Below, piece after piece: positions 35,186 through 43,143 of a DNA stretch of 64,000 nt (positions within the stretch are counted from its first letter, which is position 1; each line of letters opens with the position of its first letter). Origin of the DNA: JBHGYD01 sp041920415 (GTDB lineage: Bacteria; Bacillota; Bacilli; Bacillales; Anoxybacillaceae); NCBI GenBank assembly GCA_041920415.1, contig JBHGYD010000003.1, positions 124,001 to 188,000 on the forward strand, in the 5' to 3' direction. Below the pieces are notes generated by a model. The model made no database searches and had not been told where the DNA came from. It saw nothing but the letters and a program-made list of their open reading frames with translations. The translations under genes were made by a program, and so were the position numbers.

Positions 35186-35406
35186 TTAGTAATCCCTATT
35201 TCGCGAAAAATTCATTAATTCTTTAACCTTTTGAATGTCATCAATGCTCGCATATTCTTCAATTCGTTGCAACAAATCTCTAACTCTTGTTTGCAACATT
35301 TCATTTTCTTGACGAAGTTTTTTATTTTCTTTGAATAGTTTCTCATTTTCCTTTTCAAGCCGCTCATTAAGTAGATGATATTTTCGAATCTGTTCTCTTA
35401 GTTCAT
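35186..35406 (-). pseudogene. Coiled-coil reading frame lacking an in-frame start
   Basis: An open frame of about 75 codons between the ATPase and the membrane-anchored gene reads LREQIRKYHLLNERLEK onward with strong heptad character (KENKKLRQENEML) and ends KELMNFSRNRDY. No ATG, GTG or TTG lies in frame near the front; the only in-frame ATG gives about 38 residues. An ATG at 35404-35406, three bases after the previous stop, is one base out of frame: one added A after it would give MKLREQ and a 72-residue protein. It is either a decayed gene or a sequencing slip. A coiled-coil partner of the dynamins or ATPase would fit the context, but that is inference. Confidence 0.5.
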
Positions 35407-35409
35407 CGT

Positions 35410-35871
35410 TTATTTCTTTATTAGATAATAAAGTACTGCTGCAGCAGCGATCACCACCGTTCCTGCTGTCAAAAACTTTCCCAAAGGATCTTGTTTCCCT
35501 TTTAAAGATTGAGTTGGCTTTACTTTTAAAGTGAAAGAATCAGAAGATCTTATTGTTTGCTCTGCTTCATATACTTTTCTACCAACTTCCAACATATGTT
35601 CAAAGCGCTTTTTTGAAAAATTTAATGTTAATTGTGATTGCAGTAATGTGAAGTATTCTTTATCCCATTTTGTGCAGTCATATTCAAAGTCTCTACCGTC
35701 ATGTTCTTGCCATATATTGATACCGGCAGCTTCTACCTTTCGAACTGCGTTCGCTATTTCTCCATTTCTATCCAGTGGATCTGCCATAATATATGAACCA
35801 ATAGCATTGCGGATTTTACGAATATTTTTTTCTTGAATTGCTTGTTCTAAAAACGTTTTGGAATTTCCCAT
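35410..35871 (-). CDS. C-terminally membrane-anchored protein of unknown function
   Basis: A 153-residue protein with a soluble helical N-terminal part (about 1-105), a short linker and one hydrophobic segment at the very end (about 131-150, FLTAGTVVIAAAAVLYYL) followed by IKK. This tail-anchor layout places the soluble part in the cytoplasm. I do not recognise the family. The N-terminal sentence AIGSYIMADPLDRNGEI looks conserved in style. It has an AAGGAG site and lies 22 bases after the large dynamin gene, so it may serve as the membrane receptor for that GTPase. Confidence 0.7.
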   Translation of the reverse strand: MGNSKTFLEQAIQEKNIRKIRNAIGSYIMADPLDRNGEIANAVRKVEAAGINIWQEHDGRDFEYDCTKWDKEYFTLLQSQLTLNFSKKRFEHMLEVGRKVYEAEQTIRSSDSFTLKVKPTQSLKGKQDPLGKFLTAGTVVIAAAAVLYYLIKK

Positions 35872-35893
35872 ACTATTACTCCTTTTTCATAGT

Positions 35894-38143
35894 TTATATA
35901 TCAAGAATAGAATCTAATCTTGCAACGAAATTATCGAGCCATTGTTTTTTCTTTTTATTTTCTTCTATTCGCTCCTTCAGTTCATTGCTATGACTAGCTA
36001 ATTGTTTAATTTCTTGTACACGTGATTTCATCAATTGTTCAAGCTGATTAATTTCAGAAATAAAGTATGCTTTTAGATTATTTTTCTCTCTTTCTGCATA
36101 GTCTTTTGCGCTATTAAAATTTTCTTCCAAAGAGAATCTAATAGGTGCTAAAAATTCTTCACGAATTTTCGTTAAATCAACGTATTCCCTATATTCGTAT
36201 ACATCTTCTTCAATATAACTGTCTTCAAACCATGTCCACGGCTTATACCATTTTTTTCGATGATTCTTCACTGTTCGTGTTCCAGCCCATTCCTTCTCTT
36301 TATAAGTATAGGAATCTATTAAATCTTCTACATCAGGTAATTCCGATTCAAAAAATTCAACAGGCATCCAGTTTAACACTTTTCCTTCATTGAAGCCGAC
36401 AATATTTTTAATGTACGTTCGATATTCATCGATATATTTTTGTGCACTGTTACGCAATACATCTATAATGATCTTTTCTAAATCGGTAATTGCATCGCTT
36501 TGAAGCGCTTCTATATCTTTTTTTACACCATACAAAATGGCATCCGCTTTATATTTTGGGATTCGTTCATTACGAAATTTATCTGCAATTTCTTGTAACT
36601 TTACAAAGATTTTTTGATATACCTTTTCAAAGTATTCATCTACATTAAAATCTAGCTTATTAATTTGCTCTTTAAATTGCTTAGCTTTTTCTCCCTGAGC
36701 TAACTCTTTCTCAATGCGCTCCATTTGTCTTTTTATTTCTTGGCGTTTTTCCTCGTCCTTTGCCATTTCTTCTTGGAGGTTTTGCATCATCTGCTCGCGT
36801 TCAACAATCTTTTTAAACGAATTTACAGCATTTGTAATTTTCGATGTGACTGCATACTTATCTAAATACTCATTAATCGCTGCTTCAATGGATGGAATTC
36901 CAGAATGATACAATGCTTCCGTATACTCATCATTGTTATCTCTTGCTATCATAATTTGATCTGCTATCTTATTCTTTAACGATGGGCTTAAAGGAGCATA
37001 CTGCTCTAAATGCATAACTGGTTCCTCAATAAATAAATCAATACTATTTAATGTTTTTCTTTGATGTCTAGTTAAATCTAATCCATTTTGATACATTCGA
37101 ATGACTTTTGCCGTCTCAGCTGATACAGGATAAATATTCGGATTTTCAATTCCATGCTTTTCTAAATATTTTTTGACACGCTCTAAAACGCCACGTAAGT
37201 CTTCTCCTTTTTCTGGATCAAATTCATCCGCTTTATTGACGGCAAAAATAAAACGATCTTTTGATTGTTTGCCGCCTACCTTCATTGCCTCTGCAACACT
37301 ATTTAGCAGAAAATAATCATCATCTGTATGCAGTTGCGTTCCATTTAAAACATATAGGACCATTGGTTTGTCGTCATCTTTAATCACGCGATATGTGTGC
37401 TCCCTATGACTACTGTCCACTGAGTTATTAGGACCTGGAGTATCCACCAGCACTAAATTCATTTTCTTTGCCGAGATCGGAGGAATATTTCCTTCCACTT
37501 CGATGACAGACACTGTTCGATTATTATTAAACACATCCATATCTTCATAAGTTACATTTTCTTTAGACGTAATTTCATTCCCATCAGCATCGTAACAAAC
37601 AACAGAAAAAGTGGAACGTTCAGGAACGTTTTTAATTCGAGCGATGGTTGCTGTGCATGCCTCGTTTTTTGAAGGCATTAATTCTTTTCCTAATAACGCA
37701 TTGATTAATGTTGATTTGCCAGAACTCATCGTAGCAATAACAGCGATTTCAAATTCGCTATTTAGAGCTTTATAGAAATTCTCTTTCACTTTTTCGTTAC
37801 GCAACGATTCGAAAGGACCGCTTTGCATATGTTCAACTAATTTCTTTAATTCTTCTATTTTGTCGGCAGTTTCTTTTGCCGGGATATGTTCAATGCGAAT
37901 AGAAGAAAACTGTTGGCAAGCTTCCCGTAAATCTTCATAGTCGGGCAATGTCCCTTTAAAGCGAATATGTATGCTATCTTCATTTAACTCTTCAATCAAT
38001 GTAGGAAGCAATTCATGAATCCACACTTGCAATCTTTCATTTTTATACTTACTTAGCTTTCCGTTTTCCATCACATTTTTTCCATCTATTTCGATAACTG
38101 TTTCAACAGTGTATGGATTATATTTCATATACACATCAATCAT
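35894..38143 (-). CDS. Dynamin-like GTPase, full length
   Basis: A 749-residue bacterial dynamin-family protein. Its GTPase domain (about 130-345) has G1 ATMSSGKS (137-144), switch threonines in EACTATI (162-166), G3 DTPG (234-237) and G4 NKAD (303-306). The first G1 position is Ala instead of Gly. A long coiled coil (about 440-500) and a helical stalk follow, with an aromatic basic patch HRKKWYKPWTWFEDSY (628-643) of the kind that contacts membranes in bacterial dynamins. Known members tubulate or fuse membranes, and some act in phage defence. It lies 20 bases after a second, shorter dynamin gene. Confidence 0.85.
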   Translation of the reverse strand: MIDVYMKYNPYTVETVIEIDGKNVMENGKLSKYKNERLQVWIHELLPTLIEELNEDSIHIRFKGTLPDYEDLREACQQFSSIRIEHIPAKETADKIEELKKLVEHMQSGPFESLRNEKVKENFYKALNSEFEIAVIATMSSGKSTLINALLGKELMPSKNEACTATIARIKNVPERSTFSVVCYDADGNEITSKENVTYEDMDVFNNNRTVSVIEVEGNIPPISAKKMNLVLVDTPGPNNSVDSSHREHTYRVIKDDDKPMVLYVLNGTQLHTDDDYFLLNSVAEAMKVGGKQSKDRFIFAVNKADEFDPEKGEDLRGVLERVKKYLEKHGIENPNIYPVSAETAKVIRMYQNGLDLTRHQRKTLNSIDLFIEEPVMHLEQYAPLSPSLKNKIADQIMIARDNNDEYTEALYHSGIPSIEAAINEYLDKYAVTSKITNAVNSFKKIVEREQMMQNLQEEMAKDEEKRQEIKRQMERIEKELAQGEKAKQFKEQINKLDFNVDEYFEKVYQKIFVKLQEIADKFRNERIPKYKADAILYGVKKDIEALQSDAITDLEKIIIDVLRNSAQKYIDEYRTYIKNIVGFNEGKVLNWMPVEFFESELPDVEDLIDSYTYKEKEWAGTRTVKNHRKKWYKPWTWFEDSYIEEDVYEYREYVDLTKIREEFLAPIRFSLEENFNSAKDYAEREKNNLKAYFISEINQLEQLMKSRVQEIKQLASHSNELKERIEENKKKKQWLDNFVARLDSILDI

Positions 38144-38163
38144 TGAGTGCTCTTCCCCCTAAA

Positions 38164-39636
38164 CTACATGTAATTTTTAATTTGATACATTCCTGAATGT
38201 TGTAGAACAGTATAAATGCGTTTGATATCGTATGTTTTATTTTTTATTTTCACTTCCCGTTGATCATTCGGAATCTCTGGTCGAAATGCGCAAGGTTCTG
38301 TTGCATATTTTGTCAAGTCTTGTGTTTCTTCCGCAAAATAGTCGTAAAAGAAATCGAATTGATTTTGTTCCCTTCTCGTTAAGCTTTCGCCGTTTAAAAC
38401 TTTTTGACATAGGTTGCTTATATAGGCAGAAAGCAGTATTATGCTAGGGTTTTCAAGTCCATTTTGCTTTAAGTATGTTTTGGTACTCTCCAACAATCCT
38501 TGGAGCGATTCATTTCCTTCTTGATCGATTTCATCAGCTTTATTTACAATGAATACGATTTGTTTGTCGTCATGATTTTCGATGTGCTCTTTCACATAGC
38601 TAAGCAGCCTTCGATCATCGTCTGTACCAAGCTGGGTAGCGTTCATTAAATAAAAGATTGTATCGTATTGTTCGTTTCGAATCGCCTTAAAAGTGATCTC
38701 CTCATGACTACGATTTATGGAATTATTCGTTCCAGGAGTATCAATGAATACGACTCTATTTTCGAACGGCAGTACATCGGACAGTTTTCCTTCTATGTGT
38801 ACTCGCTCAATCAATGGATTTTCATTTAATTCATTCATCGTGTGCTCGATACCATCGATTACACATTCGAAAGATTCGTTTTGGTCACGTTGTAAAATAA
38901 AATGTTTGATATAAGGTCGGTGAACATACGTAAACAGTTTTGAGGTACATGCTTCATTTTGCGAAGGAAATATCTCTTTTCCTATTAAACTATTTAAAAA
39001 AGTTGATTTGCCGGAACTCATCGTTCCCACAATTAAATATCTTTTTTCCACACCTTTTAAGAATTGTGTTTGTTTCTTATATGCATCATAATAAAAACGC
39101 AAATGATGAAACTTCTTTCGATTCAAATACGACTTTGCTGCTTCGAAATCTCCTGTTTTTAGCGCATTGACAAAATGAACAATGCACTCTGCATCTTTAT
39201 TATGAATCTTTAAATGTTGTTTATCGATTACGTCTAATACATAAGGATGATCCATTGATATATATCCATATATTAACAACAAATAATGCGCGAAAAACAA
39301 GTATTTGTAGTTATATACATGAAGTTTCGCTTTTTCGAATTTCCATCTTGTCTTTCGAATTTCTTTGATAAATTTTAGACTACTCTGCGAGGTTTGTTCC
39401 TTATAAATTTCTTCTATATTGAAACAATGTTCATATAATGTAATGATCGGTTTACAGTACCTCTGATAATGCACATCTTTTTTTGCATAATGATGCAGCA
39501 ATATTATATATGCCCTTCGAAGAGCCTTATTTTCATAAAAGATTGGGTGATTTTGATAAGGAAAGGAACAAATCATTTTGTAATATTCCAAACTACTTTC
39601 TCTCCGAATGCGAACGTTATCCTCTACAGCCAGCAT
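38164..39636 (-). CDS. Dynamin-like GTPase, short form without stalk
   Basis: A 490-residue protein with a helical N-terminal part (about 1-190) and a dynamin-type GTPase domain: G1 GTMSSGKS (204-211), switch region EACTSKL, G3 DTPG (299-302), G4 NKAD (365-368). The GTPase resembles that of the larger neighbour closely, including NEACT and TPGxNNS. It ends at LQHSGMYQIKNYM, the point where the neighbour continues (LYHSGIPSIEAAINEY) into its stalk, so the C-terminal stalk is absent. Paired long and short dynamins suggest a hetero-complex. AAGGAG lies ten bases before the ATG. Confidence 0.85.
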   Translation of the reverse strand: MLAVEDNVRIRRESSLEYYKMICSFPYQNHPIFYENKALRRAYIILLHHYAKKDVHYQRYCKPIITLYEHCFNIEEIYKEQTSQSSLKFIKEIRKTRWKFEKAKLHVYNYKYLFFAHYLLLIYGYISMDHPYVLDVIDKQHLKIHNKDAECIVHFVNALKTGDFEAAKSYLNRKKFHHLRFYYDAYKKQTQFLKGVEKRYLIVGTMSSGKSTFLNSLIGKEIFPSQNEACTSKLFTYVHRPYIKHFILQRDQNESFECVIDGIEHTMNELNENPLIERVHIEGKLSDVLPFENRVVFIDTPGTNNSINRSHEEITFKAIRNEQYDTIFYLMNATQLGTDDDRRLLSYVKEHIENHDDKQIVFIVNKADEIDQEGNESLQGLLESTKTYLKQNGLENPSIILLSAYISNLCQKVLNGESLTRREQNQFDFFYDYFAEETQDLTKYATEPCAFRPEIPNDQREVKIKNKTYDIKRIYTVLQHSGMYQIKNYM

Positions 39637-39765
39637 ACGTCCTATTCTCCTTCGACAAGAAACGTGTAAATTAGCAATTTATAGGTATATTTTACTATAC
39701 ATTTAACGATAAAATTTTAGATAAAATCCCTGAAAAGATGACATATATCGACAAGTCTATAAAGC

Positions 39766-40737
39766 CTATGTATAATTCCTTAACATGCTTTCGATCGTCT
39801 CCCTCATCTCCTCGCGAAATTCCTCCGGCTTGAGCACCTCCAAATATTGCGCTTGGCTTAATAGCCACATTTTAATGCCGCGCCCGTAAACTTCCGCTTC
39901 TATGACCGATGTTTGTCCATCTGTTTCAACGACTTTTGCGGTGGACAGGCGGTCTAAAATTGCTTGCAAGGAAGGTCCCCAAAACCGAAACGTAATTTTC
40001 ATTAGTTCCCCCGTGTGCATAAATTGCACTCGTTTTCGAAATTCTCCCTCTTCAAATCGATTGGCGTAATCGGTCTTAAAACGTTCATCCGTTACATCGT
40101 AACGAACAATTCGATCAATGCGATAAATTGTTGGGAAGTTAAAATCATAATCAACAAGAAACGCGACTAAGTAAAAGTAATATTCGGAGAAAACAATCCC
40201 GACAGGTCTTAGTTTTCTCTGGATGGGACAGTCGTCCCCTTCTTTCTTATAATCAATAACAATTACTCGTTTTGTACGCACCGCATGACTTAAGTCCCAG
40301 ATCATATGTATGAGCGGCTTGTTATGTTGCAATGGAACATAATGAAAATGTTCATTGCGAATCACGTCTTGGATAAAGCGTTGATTTAGCGGATGTGATT
40401 GTAAAATCAACTTTTTAAGCAGCTGATCCATTTCTCGTGTTGGCAATGCTCTACTTTCTAGCAACACTTTCGCTATGACGAGAATTTCCTCGTTCGTCAG
40501 CCATTCATTTTCATTTTGTTTTAAAACATAGCCGCCTTTCTTTCGGTCGTACTCTAATGACAATGATGTATGAAAATGATCAGCAATGTAAGTGCGCAAT
40601 TCATCAATGTCGCGTTGAATCGTTTTTTCATTGACGCCGAAACGCTCGGCCTCTCTTTTTTTAGAAATTGATTCTCCTTGACGAAGACGTTCGTATATCG
40701 ACAAAATTCGGAGCGACTTCGACTGTTGATCATCCAC
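39766..40737 (-). CDS. WYL-domain transcription regulator
   Basis: A 323-residue regulator: N-terminal winged HTH (about 8-60, SKKREAERFGVNEKTIQRDIDEL), a central WYL domain (about 150-225, with IDYKKEG and FYLVAFLVDY) and a C-terminal WCX extension. Proteins of this family (for example CapW and BrxR) repress anti-phage operons and respond to nucleotide or DNA signals. The start is a GTG preceded by GGAGG. It is the first gene of the leftward array, 129 bases ahead of the dynamin pair, so it probably controls it. The gap 39637-39765 contains the short inverted repeat GTATA-6-TATAC (39685-39700) but no convincing promoter by eye. Confidence 0.88.
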   Translation of the reverse strand: MDDQQSKSLRILSIYERLRQGESISKKREAERFGVNEKTIQRDIDELRTYIADHFHTSLSLEYDRKKGGYVLKQNENEWLTNEEILVIAKVLLESRALPTREMDQLLKKLILQSHPLNQRFIQDVIRNEHFHYVPLQHNKPLIHMIWDLSHAVRTKRVIVIDYKKEGDDCPIQRKLRPVGIVFSEYYFYLVAFLVDYDFNFPTIYRIDRIVRYDVTDERFKTDYANRFEEGEFRKRVQFMHTGELMKITFRFWGPSLQAILDRLSTAKVVETDGQTSVIEAEVYGRGIKMWLLSQAQYLEVLKPEEFREEMRETIESMLRNYT

Positions 40738-40771
40738 GTTGATCCCTCCGTCGTTTCAAACCGTGCGTGCA

Positions 40772-40807
40772 ATAACATTTACTACTGTTACCCTTAAATG
40801 GTGTTAT
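40772..40807. promoter_or_regulatory. Inverted repeat upstream of the WYL regulator, possible operator
   Basis: ATAACATTTA and TAAATGGTGTTAT form a gapped inverted repeat with a three-base bulge, 35-70 bases before the regulator start. The placement suits autoregulation by the WYL protein, but no consensus is known to me. The rest of the 40738-41144 gap holds only the doubtful frame and the terminator listed separately. Confidence 0.3.
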
Positions 40808-40899
40808 AAACATATTCGACAATATATTACCATTGTTAGTTGGACATTATATGTACTTCAAGAGAAATAAAAAAAATTTTTCCTACATTTCCTTGAACG

Positions 40900-41049
40900 A
40901 TGTTTAAACTTTTTATGCAGGATTGTAAAGCAGATGCTATAAAAAACGTTATATTGTCAATGAATAAACGTGAACGCATCGTGACAAAAGATGATATCGT
41001 TATCATGGACAAACGCATCGAACCAACAAACGCTACACCACAACAATAA
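40900..41049 (+). CDS. Possible 49-residue protein, unrecognised
   Basis: A plus-strand frame begins MFKLFMQDCKADAIKN and ends KRIEPTNATPQQ, in an otherwise empty 407-base gap. The residues look protein-like (charged, no odd repeats), but no ribosome site precedes the ATG and an in-frame stop lies two codons upstream. It could be the 3' remnant of an older gene on the opposite strand from its neighbours. I cannot assign a function. Confidence 0.25.
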   Translation: MFKLFMQDCKADAIKNVILSMNKRERIVTKDDIVIMDKRIEPTNATPQQ

Positions 41050-41093
41050 CTCCTGTCAAATTTATTTCCGCGCTTTTCTTCAACAAAATCATC

Positions 41094-41122
41094 AAAAAAA
41101 AAACAGCCGCATCAAGCGGTTG
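41094..41122 (-). terminator. Terminator after the Uma2 gene
   Basis: On minus, arms CAACCGC and GCGGCTG around a TTGAT loop are followed by ten T. It ends the Uma2 transcript about 20 bases after its stop. Confidence 0.85.
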
Positions 41123-41144
41123 CTTTTCATTTTACTCAATTGTC

Positions 41145-41708
41145 TCAGCGAAAAATCTCTTCGACATCTAATGATAGCCCCTGAAAACAAACAGATTGAA
41201 CAACTCCTATACCGACTTTAATATCCGCTTGCTCGTATAATCCTTCCTCATTTAAAGCATAAACCGTCACAGCTTGTTTCATTGGATTGACAATCCAATA
41301 TTCTTTGACGCCGTATGCCATGTACAAATTGAACTTCGTCACTAAATCATGTGCTTGGTTCGATGGACTTAATATTTCAACAATTAATGTGGGCACGCCG
41401 ACATACTTTGTTTCAGTAAATCCTTTCTCGTCACAAATAATGCTCAAATCTGGAATGACGACTTTTCGTTCAGGAAACTTTTCGCTGACTAACTCAATAT
41501 CGGTTGGTGCGGCAAATACTTTACATTTTTTTTCTTTTAAATACATTCCAAATTGCGTATGAATATTGCTAGAAACGAGTTGATGTTGAATGTTAGGCGA
41601 AGGAGTCATATACACAACGCCGTCGATATATTCCAAACGTTCATCGCTTTTTTCCCGTAATGCTACATACTCTTCGTAAGAAATATTAGAGAAACGCGGT
41701 AAGGACAT
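41145..41708 (-). CDS. Uma2 family endonuclease-like protein (DUF820)
   Basis: A 187-residue protein of the Uma2 family, which has a PD-(D/E)XK nuclease fold and unknown substrate. The typical opening YEEYVALREKSDERLEYIDGVVYM is present, followed by the acidic site VIPDLSII and IVEILSPSNQAHDLVTKFNLY with Glu and the displaced Lys, then YGVKEYWIVNP. It is a stand-alone gene with its own terminator, so it is probably not part of the dynamin operon. Such genes often multiply in genomes as accessory genes. Confidence 0.88.
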   Translation of the reverse strand: MSLPRFSNISYEEYVALREKSDERLEYIDGVVYMTPSPNIQHQLVSSNIHTQFGMYLKEKKCKVFAAPTDIELVSEKFPERKVVIPDLSIICDEKGFTETKYVGVPTLIVEILSPSNQAHDLVTKFNLYMAYGVKEYWIVNPMKQAVTVYALNEEGLYEQADIKVGIGVVQSVCFQGLSLDVEEIFR

Positions 41709-41774
41709 GGCAATCCCTCTTTTCCTTTTCTATATACTTCCATTATATTATTGAACTCCCTTGAGCAAAAGAGT

Positions 41775-41802
41775 AAAAAAAGAGCGCATGTTTCATACGC
41801 CC
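41775..41802 (-). terminator. Terminator of the pyr operon
   Basis: On minus, GGGCGTATG and CATGCGCTC pair with two G-U pairs around AAA, followed by TTTTTT. It lies directly after the pyrE stop. Confidence 0.8.
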
Positions 41803-41803
41803 T

Positions 41804-42427
41804 TTATTCCCCCCACTCCTCCGGGTTTTCTCGCCATTTTCTTAATGTGGCGATGTCTTGTTCGCTCACGACGCCAAGTTCGACGGCGGTTTCAATGAGT
41901 GTGTCGTAGTCCGTAATCGTGTAGACAGGAACGTTTTCGTCAGCAAACGCTTGCTTTCCTTTTTCTAATCCGTACGTAAAAATAGCGACGACGCCCAGAA
42001 CATTACAATCCGCTTCCTTTAGCGCACGAACAGCATTTAACGAGCTACCCCCAGTAGAGATTAAATCTTCCACGACAACGACTTTTTGCCCTTTTTCGAT
42101 TTTTCCTTCTATTTGTTTTCCTTTTCCGTGTCCTTTTGCTTGGCTGCGCACGTAGCACATCGGTAAGTTTAGGCGCTCGCTTACCCAAGCGGCATGCGGA
42201 ATGCCCGCTGTTGCTGTTCCGGCGATTACCTCAACGTCTGGAAAATGCGTGTGGATGAGAGAGGTTAGTCCGTCGGCAATCGCGTTTCTGACGTTTGGAT
42301 AGGCTAAAGTCAATCGGTTATCACAATAAATCGGTGACTTGATTCCCGATGACCACGTAAACGGTTCATTCGGTTGTAATGATACCGCACCGATTTGTAG
42401 TAAATAGGTGGCGATTTCTTTTTTCAT
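41804..42427 (-). CDS. pyrE: Orotate phosphoribosyltransferase
   Basis: Joins orotate to PRPP to make OMP, step five of UMP synthesis. The 207 residues have the PRPP loop VVVVEDLISTGGSS and the flexible-loop region SQAKGHGKGKQIEG. The start is the ATG ending 42427, overlapping the pyrF stop as ATGA with a GGAG site; the frame's earlier start lies inside pyrF. Last gene of the operon. Confidence 0.96.
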   Translation of the reverse strand: MKKEIATYLLQIGAVSLQPNEPFTWSSGIKSPIYCDNRLTLAYPNVRNAIADGLTSLIHTHFPDVEVIAGTATAGIPHAAWVSERLNLPMCYVRSQAKGHGKGKQIEGKIEKGQKVVVVEDLISTGGSSLNAVRALKEADCNVLGVVAIFTYGLEKGKQAFADENVPVYTITDYDTLIETAVELGVVSEQDIATLRKWRENPEEWGE

Positions 42428-43143
42428 TTTTCTTCTCCCCCATTCCATTCTCGTTGTAGTTGTTGGTAAGCTGCATACGGATTGGCTGCGCGCGTGATAC
42501 TGCGACCGACGACGATCGCGCTTACGCCGAGCTGTCTTGCTTCGTAAGGGGTAACGACACGAACTTGATCGTTTTTTTCATCCGCGGCAAAGCGAATTCC
42601 TGGTGTGACGGTCAAAAACGGCGATCCTAAGTGCTTGCGAATCAGCGGCACTTCTTTCGCCGAGCAGACGACACCATCAAGCCCGCTTTGGTGCGAAAGA
42701 GAAGCATAATGAAGTACCGTTTCTTCCATGGAGTGTTCGATCAAAAGCTGTTTGCGCAACATTTGTTCACTCGTGCTCGTCAGCTGCGTAACCGCGATGC
42801 AATACGGACGGCGCTCGCCGCTTGGCGTACCGCTCTCTAATCCTTCGAGCGCCGCTTCCATCATTGTCGTGCCGCCCGCCGCATGCACGTTCACAAGATC
42901 AACACCTAACCGAGCTAATCCTTGCATTGCCCTTTTCGCTGTATTGGGGATGTCATGCAGTTTCAAATCTAAAAAAATACGATGATTTTGTTCTTTTAAA
43001 TAGTAAATGATAGCTGGTCCTTCTTGGTAATATAATTCCATTCCCACTTTCACGAACAGAGAAGTATTGGGAAATTGCTTTAAAAACATTTTTACTTCTT
43101 CTACGGACGGGAAATCAAGCGCCACAATAAACGGATGGTTCAC
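42424..43143 (-). CDS. pyrF: Orotidine 5'-phosphate decarboxylase
   Basis: Decarboxylates OMP to UMP. The 239 residues start at a GTG read as MNHPFIVALDFPSVEEV, with the active-site cluster FLDLKLHDIPNT and the C-terminal VVGRSITRA. Upstream in-frame starts exist to 43308 but lie inside pyrD and have no family counterpart. The GTG is preceded by GGAG and overlaps the end of pyrD by 29 bases. Confidence 0.94.
   Translation of the reverse strand: MNHPFIVALDFPSVEEVKMFLKQFPNTSLFVKVGMELYYQEGPAIIYYLKEQNHRIFLDLKLHDIPNTAKRAMQGLARLGVDLVNVHAAGGTTMMEAALEGLESGTPSGERRPYCIAVTQLTSTSEQMLRKQLLIEHSMEETVLHYASLSHQSGLDGVVCSAKEVPLIRKHLGSPFLTVTPGIRFAADEKNDQVRVVTPYEARQLGVSAIVVGRSITRAANPYAAYQQLQREWNGGEEK

Noticed and set aside
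30185..41803. Mobile element or prophage at the island edges
   Set aside because: No transposase, integrase, tRNA target, direct repeat or phage structural gene was seen at either edge.
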